A stretch of 64,000 nucleotides of DNA from Tsukamurella spumae. GTDB lineage: Bacteria; Actinomycetota; Actinomycetes; Mycobacteriales; Mycobacteriaceae. The notes under the pieces are model-generated. The model was not told the DNA's origin and searched no databases. It worked only from the letters and a program-made list of their open reading frames with translations. The stretch is taken from the NCBI RefSeq assembly GCF_012396015.1, contig NZ_JAAXOQ010000004.1, forward strand, positions 124,001 through 188,000. The letters run 5' to 3'. Each line of letters opens with the position of its first letter. The first letter of the stretch is position 1. Of this stretch, positions 51,529 to 59,177 are shown in pieces. Made by a program: the position numbers and the translations under genes.

Positions 51529-53168
51529 GGCGCTTCCTGCCCTGGGCGTTCGCGCTCGCCGGCGTTCTGCTGTCGCTGTGGCACGGCGGGCGGCCGTCGG
51601 CGTGGTTCGACGAGCTCGCCACGGCGTCCGCGATCGACCGCTCGCCGGGTCAGCTGTGGCACCTGCTGACCAATGTCGACGCGGTGCACGGCCTCTACTA
51701 CTGGTGTGTGCGCGCCTTCGCGCTGGTGTTCGGCATGGACGAGACCGCGCTGCGCGCCTTCTCCGCGCTCGGCGTGGGAGCGGCCACGGCGGCCTGCTAC
51801 GTGCTCGCCCGCCGGCTCGGCGGCGATGTCCTCGCACTGGTCGCCGGCACCGTCGCCCTGATCCTGCCGCGGATCACCTGGTCCGGCGTCGAGGCCCGTT
51901 CGTACTCCTGGGTGATCGCCTCCGCCGCGCTCGTCCTGATCGTGGCGCACCGCGCGATCTCGTCGCACGACGCCTCCGGTGTCGCGGCGTCGGACGCGCC
52001 CGCCGCGCGGCGGGCCTGGTTCGGCTACGGTGCGGCGCTGTTCCTGGCGACGGTGCTGTTCCTCTACACGGCGACCCTCGCGCTCGCCGTGGCGGTCGTC
52101 GTCGCCTCCGACCCGCGCACGCGTACGCGCGCCGTCCTGCGGCCCGCCGCGATCGCCTCGGCCGCTGCGATCGTCCTGGCGAGTCCGGTGGCGATCCTCG
52201 CGGCCACCCAGCGCGATCAGGTGTCCTGGCTCCGCTGGCCGGGGTGGCGGATCTTCCAGAACGTGCTCGTCGACCAATGGTTCGACCACTCCTACGCCTT
52301 CGCCGCGGCCGCCTGGCTCGTGGTCGTCGTCGCGGCGGTCCTGTGGTGGCGCCGCGGCGTCGCCGGTCCGGCTCGGACCGCGGGGGCGGCACCGTCGGAC
52401 CTGGGACCCGCGGTGCGCTACGGACTGGCGGGAGCGCTGGTGCCGCTGGCCGCGATCCTGCTGGTCTCGCCGGTCGTGCCCTCGTACGTGGGGCGGTACG
52501 TGAGCTTCACGGTTCCCGGTGTGGTGTTGCTGCTCGCCGCCGCGGTCACGACGCTCGCGCGCGCCCTGCCGCGTCCGCGGGTGGCCGGCGCGGTGGTGCT
52601 GGCCGCGCTCACGGTGGCCGCGATCCCCGGCTATCTGTGGCAGCACAGCCCGCTGTCGAAGCCGGGCGGCAGCGATTTCAGCTACGCGGCCCGGTACATC
52701 CGCGACAACGCGCGGCCCGGTGATTGCGTGTTCTTCCAGGTGCAGCCGAGCTGGGCGTGGCCCTCGCTGCGGATCGTGTACGACGGCCTGCCCGGGATGT
52801 TCGACGGCCTGCACGACATGGGCGACGACGGGAACCGGCGGACCGAGGGCAGGCTCTGGGACAAGGAGAAGGGCGTCAACCAGTGGGCCTCCTGGGCGGC
52901 GGACAACTGCACGGCCGCATGGGTTCTCACCGATGCGGACCGACCGGAGGCGGACTTCCGGCGGGAGAACGGGAATCTGTGGTGGACCTTCCGGCCCTTC
53001 CAGTTCATGGGGACCGACATGCAGGTCTCGCTGGACGACGGTGGTCTCGCGGTGGTCCATCAGGAGCAGTTCCACATCCTGCAGGTGGTTCATCTGGTGC
53101 AGCCGGAGGCGTCGTCGGGGCCGGTCCCGCCGCCGCTTCCCCCGCACACCCGGCACTCCTACTGGTGA
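51525..53168 (+). CDS. GT-C family glycosyltransferase (PMT-like)
   Basis: 547 aa from GTG 51525 (VRRFLPWAFALAG), overlapping gtrA. It has ~11 membrane segments and the GT-C acidic motif in the first periplasmic loop, PSAWFDELATASAIDRSPGQ (Asp-Glu), as in protein-O-mannosyl/arabinosyl transferases. The C-terminal ~130 residues are periplasmic, with FSYAARYIRDNARPGDCVFF and Trp/Tyr-rich parts, ending PPPLPPHTRHSYW. It uses a polyprenyl-phospho-sugar donor. Coupling to gtrA suggests the same lipid-linked sugar, possibly decaprenyl-phospho-arabinose or mannose. Confidence 0.78.
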   Translation: MRRFLPWAFALAGVLLSLWHGGRPSAWFDELATASAIDRSPGQLWHLLTNVDAVHGLYYWCVRAFALVFGMDETALRAFSALGVGAATAACYVLARRLGGDVLALVAGTVALILPRITWSGVEARSYSWVIASAALVLIVAHRAISSHDASGVAASDAPAARRAWFGYGAALFLATVLFLYTATLALAVAVVVASDPRTRTRAVLRPAAIASAAAIVLASPVAILAATQRDQVSWLRWPGWRIFQNVLVDQWFDHSYAFAAAAWLVVVVAAVLWWRRGVAGPARTAGAAPSDLGPAVRYGLAGALVPLAAILLVSPVVPSYVGRYVSFTVPGVVLLLAAAVTTLARALPRPRVAGAVVLAALTVAAIPGYLWQHSPLSKPGGSDFSYAARYIRDNARPGDCVFFQVQPSWAWPSLRIVYDGLPGMFDGLHDMGDDGNRRTEGRLWDKEKGVNQWASWAADNCTAAWVLTDADRPEADFRRENGNLWWTFRPFQFMGTDMQVSLDDGGLAVVHQEQFHILQVVHLVQPEASSGPVPPPLPPHTRHSYW

Positions 53169-53170
53169 GC

Positions 53171-53225
53171 CCGGCCGCACACTTCGGTCACGAAGGTCCA
53201 GGATCGTCGGGGTTCGTGACCGAAG
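53171..53225. repeat. Palindromic repeat, copy 1, flanking the DUF559 gene
   Basis: Begins CCGGCCGCAC, then CTTCGGTCACGAA (53182-53194), an 18-base loop, and TTCGTGACCGAAG (53213-53225): perfect 13-bp arms. A second copy in the same orientation lies at 54135-54188. It could work as a terminator for the GT-C gene. Confidence 0.8.
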
Positions 53226-53235
53226 CGTGAGCCGC

Positions 53236-54099
53236 TCACGCGGCCCGTGCCCCGATCGCCTCTGCGAGGGTGGTGATGACGCCCTCGGGATCGTCGGTGA
53301 GGTGGTGCCACGAGAAGTTCAAGACCGACCACCCTGCGATCGTCAGCGCGTTGGCCTTGTCCTGATCGCTCTGCCAGCGGGCGCGCGAGCGGTGGAACGC
53401 CCAGCCGTTGATCTCGACTGCGACCTTGAACTCCGGGAACGCGAAGTCGATCGCCCATCCGCGGAAGCCGAGCTGAGTGTGCCACCCCGTCATGCCGTGG
53501 AGCCTGAGCAGCGCGGCGAACAGCCGTTCCGCCTCCGATTCGGTGTCGCCGGCGGCTACGTCGAAGATCGTTCGTGCCGTGAGAATTCCCCTCGCTCGAG
53601 CGTTCCGGTCGAGCGCGGCCTGCAGGTCGTCGAGCGTCACGTTCCCGCGCTGGAGTGCGCGGTCCATGATCCGGGCGTCGGCGACCTCCAGCACACTGAG
53701 CGGCTTACCGGTCACCGCGAGGCCGTCGACCTCGACGACATCCGCGGGATCCAGGGTGCGCCGGCGCGTCTCGACCCGATATCCGGCGCTCGCGCGCAGA
53801 CGCCGCTCCGGCCCGACCGTGACGGAGATCGACGCGGGCACCTCGTCGATCATCCGGTGCCAGAACAAGGCGGTGCCGCGGTCCGCGACGCCGCCCGCCA
53901 GGGCCACGCCGATGCGGATGCCTGTGCGGTCCGTGTGCGGATGGTGCTTCGTACGGAACAGGCCCCGCGCGATGCGCACCAGCTCCCCTGATTCGATCCG
54001 AACAGCGATCATCGCGGGGCTCACGCCCGCTGATCGCAACTGTGCCAGCGAGGCCACTCCGTCCTGCGCCGCGAACAGCAGCGCCGCGTCCTCCCACAT
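53236..54099 (-). CDS. AbiEi-like N-terminus plus DUF559 nuclease-like protein
   Basis: 287 aa from ATG 54099; the frame continues to a GTG at 54144 that lies inside the upstream repeat. The N-terminus (DAALLFAAQDGVASLAQLRSAGVS) resembles the winged-helix AbiEi-antitoxin/helix domain. The C-terminal ~100 residues are DUF559, a PD-(D/E)XK/Vsr-like nuclease: WAIDFAFPEFKVAVEINGWAFH supplies the Asp and Glu-x-Asn, then QSDQDKANALTIAGWSVLNFSW. DUF559 genes are numerous in mycolata and their role is unclear (defence, DNA repair or toxin-antitoxin use). Two direct copies of a palindromic repeat frame the gene. Confidence 0.72.
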   Translation of the reverse strand: MWEDAALLFAAQDGVASLAQLRSAGVSPAMIAVRIESGELVRIARGLFRTKHHPHTDRTGIRIGVALAGGVADRGTALFWHRMIDEVPASISVTVGPERRLRASAGYRVETRRRTLDPADVVEVDGLAVTGKPLSVLEVADARIMDRALQRGNVTLDDLQAALDRNARARGILTARTIFDVAAGDTESEAERLFAALLRLHGMTGWHTQLGFRGWAIDFAFPEFKVAVEINGWAFHRSRARWQSDQDKANALTIAGWSVLNFSWHHLTDDPEGVITTLAEAIGARAA

Positions 54100-54134
54100 G
54101 TCAATTGGACGCACCAGCGGGCCGTGCGGTTCCG

Positions 54135-54188
54135 CCGGCCGCACGCTTCGGTCACGGAACCCATGATCCTCGGGGTTCGTGACCGAAG
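54135..54188. repeat. Palindromic repeat, copy 2, flanking the DUF559 gene
   Basis: Begins CCGGCCGCAC, then CTTCGGTCACGG-AACCC and GGGGTTCGTGACCGAAG (54172-54188); the arms pair except for one bulged G. Similar in order and orientation to the copy at 53171-53225. It ends four bases before the stop codon of the fadD-like gene. Confidence 0.8.
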
Positions 54189-54191
54189 TAT

Positions 54192-55832
54192 TCAGTCCTT
54201 CGGCAGTTCGCGCTTGACCATCTTGCCGGTGGGGTTGCGCGGCAGGCGATCGAGGTAGACCACGTCACGCGGGACCTTGAAGCGGGCGAGATTCGCGCGG
54301 ACGAAGTCCTTGAGCTCCTTGGTGAGTTCCTCGACGGCGTCGTCGACCGGCGCGCCGCCCTCGATCACGACGAAGGCGCGCAGGCGCTGGCCGAACTCGG
54401 GGTCGGGCACGCCGATGACCGCGGCCTCGACCACGTCGCTGCGGGTGACCAGCAGGTTCTCGACCTCGAGCGGGTAGACGTTCTCGCCGCCCGAGACGAT
54501 CATGTCGTCGTCGCGGCCGTCGATGTGCAGCAGGCCGTGCTCGTCCCAGTGCCCCATGTCGCCCGACGAGAGGTGGCCGTCGATGATCTGCTTGGTCCGG
54601 CCGTCGCTGTAGCCCTCGAAGGGAGCGCCGGCGCGCACGAAGACCCGTCCGCGCCTGCCGATGCCCTCGATGAGCGCGTCGTTCTCGTCGTACAGGCGCA
54701 CCGTTGTGAGCACCGGCGGCTTGCCGACGGTGCCGGGTGCCGCGCGCAGGTTCCGCGGCGTCGCGACGGTGGCGACGGCGACCTCGGTGGAGCCGTAGAC
54801 GTTGTAGAGCACGTCGCCGAAGACGTCCTGGAACTTCTCCGAGAGCTCGGGCGAGACCGCCGACCCGGCGACGACGACCGCCTTCAGGCAGCTGGTGTCG
54901 TACTTCGCGATGGTTTCGGCCGGCAGGCCGAGAATGCGGGTGAGCATGGTGGGCACGGCGACCAGCATGTCCGCGCGGTTGTCGGCGATCAGCTTGAGCG
55001 TGTTCTCCGGGTCGAAGCGGCGCATCGTCACGGTGGTGCAGCCGACCGACATCCCGGCGGACCACATGGCGAAGCCCGTGGAGTGGAAGATCGGCGAGGC
55101 GATGACGACGGTGCCGCGGCGCTTGAAGGGGATGCGGTCCACGAGCATCGCGGTCGCCAGCGAGGGCACCTTGCTGCGGGTCGCGCCCTTGGGCAGGCCG
55201 GTGGTGCCCGAGGTGAGGATGATGAAGCCGCCCTGCTTCTCGGGCGGCGGGACGCGCTTGCCGTCGCGCCCCGCCGCGAGCTGATCGATCGTCTGCGCGC
55301 CCTCGGGGATCGCGTCGGCCTCGTCGACCCAGGTCAGGTAGCGCGGCATGTCCTCGGGGAGCGCGTCGAGCAGGCCCGTGAACTCGCTGTCGTGGAACAC
55401 CGCCTGCACCTTCTCGCGGGCGCAGACCTCCGCGAACTGGGGCTTGGCGAAGCCGGTGTTCATCATGGCCAGGCGCATGCCGGCGCGGGCCGCGGCGCTG
55501 ATGATCAGCAGCAGGCCGCGATGGTCGCGGGCGAGCACGGCGATCACGTCGCCGGACTTGAGACCGGTCGCGCGGAGGCCCCGGGCCAACGCGTTCGACT
55601 GTGCCTCGTACTGCGCGTAGGTCAGCGCGCCGCGCTCATCGACGATGGCGGTGCGGTTGGGGCTCTCCGCCGCGCCCTTGATGACCAGCGCGGCCTGCGG
55701 GCCGTACTGCCGGTTGTAGCCGAGGGCGCGTAGCGCGACATCGGGGCGCGCGGGGTCGACGACCCTGCGCTGCAGCATGCGCGTGAGGGCATGTCCCTGT
55801 GCGAACAGATCGGAGACCAGGCTCGTTCCCAT
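54192..55832 (-). CDS. Fatty acyl-CoA ligase, FadD-type
   Basis: 546 aa from ATG 55832 (MGTSLVSDLF). A5/A3 motifs: FIILTSGTTGLPKGATR, YNVYGSTEVAVATVATP, and hinge DGRDDDMIVSGGENVYPLEV; C-terminal catalytic Lys in PRNPTGKMVKRE. Chain from a FadD12-like branch, acting on fatty acids or other lipophilic acids. The 90-base gap to glfT1 on the same strand makes co-transcription possible. It is the second AMP-forming ligase in the window (other: 3711-5189). Confidence 0.9.
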   Translation of the reverse strand: MGTSLVSDLFAQGHALTRMLQRRVVDPARPDVALRALGYNRQYGPQAALVIKGAAESPNRTAIVDERGALTYAQYEAQSNALARGLRATGLKSGDVIAVLARDHRGLLLIISAAARAGMRLAMMNTGFAKPQFAEVCAREKVQAVFHDSEFTGLLDALPEDMPRYLTWVDEADAIPEGAQTIDQLAAGRDGKRVPPPEKQGGFIILTSGTTGLPKGATRSKVPSLATAMLVDRIPFKRRGTVVIASPIFHSTGFAMWSAGMSVGCTTVTMRRFDPENTLKLIADNRADMLVAVPTMLTRILGLPAETIAKYDTSCLKAVVVAGSAVSPELSEKFQDVFGDVLYNVYGSTEVAVATVATPRNLRAAPGTVGKPPVLTTVRLYDENDALIEGIGRRGRVFVRAGAPFEGYSDGRTKQIIDGHLSSGDMGHWDEHGLLHIDGRDDDMIVSGGENVYPLEVENLLVTRSDVVEAAVIGVPDPEFGQRLRAFVVIEGGAPVDDAVEELTKELKDFVRANLARFKVPRDVVYLDRLPRNPTGKMVKRELPKD

Positions 55833-55922
55833 GACGACGATGATAGGCGTACCGCCCCCGATTTGTTGAGGGGGCTTCAATAGCGGCTCGGGCGAGGGTG
55901 CTCGAACCGGTTCAGCGCCTGG

Positions 55923-56846
55923 TCAGGGGCGGGAGAACCGCTCATCGCGGCCCAGCTTGCGCAGCCGCAGCCACTCCCGGAACCCCGCGACATCGCGCCG
56001 TTGCACCAGGAAGAACCAGCCGAACCGGGCCCATTCCTGCGGGATCAGCTTGCGCATGCCCGGCTGCGACTGCAGGTAGCCGCGGTTGCGGTAGGTGAAG
56101 AAGCGCTTGGTCTCGTTGTCCGGGTACTGGGTGTGCATGCGCCCGCCCAGGATCGGCCGGAACTCGTCGGCGCCGTTCGGGTGCAGGTAGGCGGTGGTCA
56201 GGCAGGTTCCGAAGGGCAGGCCGGAGCGCACCAGCCGCCGGTGGATCTCGACCTCGTCGCCGCGGATGAACAGCCGCAGGTCGGGCACGCCGACGGCCGC
56301 CACGGTGTCCTTGCGGAACAGCGCGCCGTTGAACAGGGACGCGATTCCCATCAGGACGTCGTCCGACAGTGCGCCCGGGTCGATCAGCTCCGACCGCTTG
56401 CGTCGCCAGACCAGGCCGCGGCGCAGGGGGAAGGCCAGCGTCTCCGGGTCGTCGATGGTGGCGACCACGGGGGAGACCTCCGCCAGTGCGTGCCGCTCGG
56501 CGGCCTCGAGCAGCGTCGCGAGAACCTGCGGACCCTCCGGGCGGCCGTCGTCGTCGGCGAGCCAGATCCAGTCGGCACCCAGTGCCAGCGCGTGCAGCAT
56601 GCCCAGCGCGAAGCCGCCCGCGCCGCCGAGGTTGAACCGGGATGGCAGGTAGACGCCGTTGGGCAGGGCGGTGACCAGTTCTTCGACCGCGGCCTGGTTC
56701 GCGTTGTCGACGACGACGACCGTGTCGACGGGTCGGCTCTGCGAGGTCAGGACCTCCAGAGATTTCGCCAGCAGTTCGGCGCGGTCGTGGGTGACGACGA
56801 CGGCGATGACCGACTCGTGATCGGCGCCCGGCCGGCCGTCAGTCAT
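55923..56846 (-). CDS. glfT1: Galactofuranosyltransferase GlfT1
   Basis: 307 aa from ATG 56846 (M. tuberculosis Rv3782: 304 aa, from memory). Family-2 glycosyltransferase: IAVVVTHDRAELLAKSLEVL, metal/donor motif IWLADDDGRPEG, acceptor region GDEVEIHRRLVRSG and the C-terminal basic helix WARFGWFFLVQRRDVAGFREWLRLRKLGRDERF. It adds the first two galactofuranose residues to decaprenyl-PP-GlcNAc-Rha. It overlaps wzt by eight bases. Confidence 0.92.
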   Translation of the reverse strand: MTDGRPGADHESVIAVVVTHDRAELLAKSLEVLTSQSRPVDTVVVVDNANQAAVEELVTALPNGVYLPSRFNLGGAGGFALGMLHALALGADWIWLADDDGRPEGPQVLATLLEAAERHALAEVSPVVATIDDPETLAFPLRRGLVWRRKRSELIDPGALSDDVLMGIASLFNGALFRKDTVAAVGVPDLRLFIRGDEVEIHRRLVRSGLPFGTCLTTAYLHPNGADEFRPILGGRMHTQYPDNETKRFFTYRNRGYLQSQPGMRKLIPQEWARFGWFFLVQRRDVAGFREWLRLRKLGRDERFSRP

Positions 56847-57633
56847 CCTCGGCCTCGACCATGTCGAGCACCTTGCGGACCTGGGCACCGGCATCGGGGC
56901 CCTCGTAGGCGGTCACGACCTCCTCGATGCCGCCCTCCTGGCGGATCTGGCCGTGGTCGATCCACAAGGCGCGGTCGCACAACTGCGCCAGGAACTCGTT
57001 GGAGTGCGACGCGAAGACGAGGATGCCGGACCGCTCGACGAGCGCCTGCAGCCGCTTGCGGGCCTTGCGCATGAACTCGGCGTCGACGGCGCCGATGCCC
57101 TCGTCGAGCAGCAGGATCTCGGGATCGATCGAGGTGACCACGCCCAGCGCGATCCGGACCCGCATGCCCGTCGAGTAGGTGCGCAGCGGCATGGACAGGT
57201 AGTCGCCGAGCTCGGTGAACTCCGCGATCTCGTCGGCCTTGCGCATCATCGATTTGCGGGTCTGGCCGAGGAACAGGCCGCGGATGATGATGTTCTCCAT
57301 CCCGGAGATCTCCGGGTCCATGCCCACGCCCAGGTCGAAGACGGGCGCGACGCGCCCCTTGACCACGGCGGTGCCGCGGGTCGGCTCGTAGATGCCGGAC
57401 AGCAGGCGCAGCAGCGTCGACTTGCCGGCGCCGTTGTGACCGACGAGGCCGACCCGGTCGCCCTCGTCGAGGCTCATCGTGATGTCGCGCAGGGCCTCGA
57501 CGACGACCACCTTGTCGTCCGCCATCACCTTGCCGCCGGCGGAGCCCATGACCGCGCGCTTGAGCGAGCGCGATTTCGCATCGAACACCGGGAAGTCGAC
57601 GCAGGCTCCCTGCGTCCGGATCGAAACGGTCAT
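56839..57633 (-). CDS. wzt: Galactan ABC exporter ATPase (Wzt-like, Rv3781 type)
   Basis: 264 aa. Walker A GHNGAGKSTLL, signature YSTGMRVRIALGV, Walker B ILLLDEGIGAVDAEF, H-loop FASHSNEFL. It lacks the C-terminal carbohydrate-binding domain of some Wzt proteins. With Wzm it flips lipid-linked galactan over the membrane. It starts two bases after the wzm stop. Confidence 0.93.
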   Translation of the reverse strand: MTVSIRTQGACVDFPVFDAKSRSLKRAVMGSAGGKVMADDKVVVVEALRDITMSLDEGDRVGLVGHNGAGKSTLLRLLSGIYEPTRGTAVVKGRVAPVFDLGVGMDPEISGMENIIIRGLFLGQTRKSMMRKADEIAEFTELGDYLSMPLRTYSTGMRVRIALGVVTSIDPEILLLDEGIGAVDAEFMRKARKRLQALVERSGILVFASHSNEFLAQLCDRALWIDHGQIRQEGGIEEVVTAYEGPDAGAQVRKVLDMVEAEDD

Positions 57634-57634
57634 C

Positions 57635-58492
57635 TCACACCCAATACGCGACTCGGGAACGGAACTGCTTCATCAGCAGCAGGGTCAGCGCCACGCCGAC
57701 CACGGTGCAGCCCAGCACCACGTACCAGTGCTGCGGGTCGAAGGGCTTGCCGATCAGCGGCCCGCGCACCAGCTCGAGGTAGTGGTAGAGCGGGTTCAGC
57801 TTCACCAGCTGGGCGCGCTCGCTGTTGCCGCCGGGCACCGTGTCGAGCGTCCACACGACCGGGGTCACGTAGAACAGCAGCTGGGTGAGTGCGGTGAGCA
57901 GCGGCGAGATGTCGCGGAACCGGGTGGCCAGAATGCCGAAGAACATCGACACCCACACCGCGGTGATCGCGAGCATCACGATCGCCGGGATGATGCTGAG
58001 CTGGGTCCACGACCAGTGCTTCGGCGGGAAGATCGCCAGCACGATCACCAGGATGATCGCGTTGTGGGCGAGGAACAGCAGCTGCCGCCACACCAATCGA
58101 TACACGTGCACCGAGAGCGGTGCCGGCAGCTGTTTGATCAGCCCCTCGTTGGCGATGAACACCTCGGAGCCGTCGATGATCGAGTTCTGGATGAAGCTCC
58201 AGAGGATGAACCCGACGGTGAGCTGGGGAAGCAGGGTCGAGACGTCCGCGTTGAGCAGCACCGACCAGAGCAGCGCCAACGCGCCCGCGGTGACGCCGGT
58301 GGCGATGGTGATCCAGAACGGTCCGATCACGGAGCGGCGGTAACGCTGCTTGATGTCCTGCCAGCCCAGTTCCAGCCACAGCTCGCGGTGCACGACGGCA
58401 CCGTCGACGAGGTCCCGGATCGCGCGCTTGAAGGTGCGCGAGTCCGAGACGAGGGGCGCCGACTGGGAGGCGGCGGGGCTATCGACGGGCAC
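57635..58492 (-). CDS. wzm: Galactan ABC exporter permease (Wzm-like, Rv3783 type)
   Basis: 285 aa, about six membrane segments. Family features: WQDIKQRYRRSVIGPFWITIATGV, ALLWSVLLNADVSTLLP, and LTQLLFYVTPVVWTLDTVP. It is the channel half of the galactan flippase. It is upstream of wzt in the same transcript. Confidence 0.92.
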   Translation of the reverse strand: MPVDSPAASQSAPLVSDSRTFKRAIRDLVDGAVVHRELWLELGWQDIKQRYRRSVIGPFWITIATGVTAGALALLWSVLLNADVSTLLPQLTVGFILWSFIQNSIIDGSEVFIANEGLIKQLPAPLSVHVYRLVWRQLLFLAHNAIILVIVLAIFPPKHWSWTQLSIIPAIVMLAITAVWVSMFFGILATRFRDISPLLTALTQLLFYVTPVVWTLDTVPGGNSERAQLVKLNPLYHYLELVRGPLIGKPFDPQHWYVVLGCTVVGVALTLLLMKQFRSRVAYWV

Positions 58493-58535
58493 GATTCTGA
58501 AGGGTACCCGCCGCCCGCTGCGGACCCCGGCAGGT

Positions 58536-58582
58536 CGACGGTGCCCGCCCGCCCGGGCCCGACGGTGCCCGCCCGCCCGGGC
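58536..58582. repeat. Tandem 24-bp direct repeat
   Basis: A 23-base unit beginning CGACGGTGCCCG and ending CCCGGGC (58536-58558) is repeated at 58560-58582, a period of 24. It lies between bpa and wzm and looks like a local duplication. Confidence 0.7.
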
Positions 58583-58585
58583 ACC
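58564..58585 (-). terminator. GC-rich hairpin after bpa
   Basis: GGTGCCCG (58564-58571) and CGGGCACC (58578-58585) pair perfectly with a 6-base loop, 12 bases downstream of the bpa stop on the minus strand. No U-run follows, as is usual in actinobacteria. It may end the bpa transcript before wzm. Confidence 0.5.
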
Positions 58586-58597
58586 GCATCGTCGACC

Positions 58598-59107
58598 TCA
58601 GAGGTACTGGCCGTGGCCCGTCTGCGACTCCGGCCCGGGCGTCATCCCGGGCGGCAGCGCGCCCTGGCGGATCTGCTCGAGCTGCGCCCGCGCCGCCATC
58701 TGCTGCGCGAACAGCGCGGTCTGGATGCCGTGGAAGAGTCCCTCCAGCCAGCCGACGAGCTGGGCCTGCGCGATCCGCAGTTCCGCGTCCGAGGGGGTCG
58801 ACTCGTCGGTGAACGGAAGCGCGAGACGCTCGAGCTCGGCCTGCAGGTCGGGGGAGAGGCCGTCCTCGAGTTCCTTGACGGACGTGCGATGGATGTCCTT
58901 GAGCCGGGCGCGGCTGGCGTCGTCGAGCGGCGCGGCGCGCACCTCCTCGAGGAGCTGCTTGATCATGGTTCCGATCCGCATCACCTTCGCCGGCTGCTCG
59001 ACCATGCCGTGCAGCTCCTCGGCCGCGCTGTCGGCACCGCCCGTCGCGGCGGCCGCGCCGTCGTCGGCTCCGGCAGGGATGATCTCCACGTCGTTGCGAT
59101 CACTCAT
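58598..59107 (-). CDS. bpa: Bacterial proteasome activator Bpa/PafE
   Basis: 169 aa from ATG 59107. Four-helix body (AAEELHGMVEQPAKVMRIGTMIKQLLEEVR, LEGLFHGIQTALFAQQMAARAQLEQIR) and the exact GQYL C-terminus, the activator tail that docks in the alpha-ring pocket of the 20S proteasome, as in Rv3780. Bpa makes a ring that opens the gate without ATP and helps degrade misfolded proteins such as HspR. Confidence 0.92.
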   Translation of the reverse strand: MSDRNDVEIIPAGADDGAAAATGGADSAAEELHGMVEQPAKVMRIGTMIKQLLEEVRAAPLDDASRARLKDIHRTSVKELEDGLSPDLQAELERLALPFTDESTPSDAELRIAQAQLVGWLEGLFHGIQTALFAQQMAARAQLEQIRQGALPPGMTPGPESQTGHGQYL

Positions 59108-59177
59108 AGCACCATTCTGGCAGCTCGACGCGGGCGGCCCACCGAGTCGTCGGCGGGGCAGTGTAACCTCCGTCCCA

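Noticed and set aside
53182-53225. CRISPR-like spacer/repeat interpretation of the two palindromic repeats
   Set aside because: Only two copies almost 1 kb apart with a gene between; no array and no cas genes.
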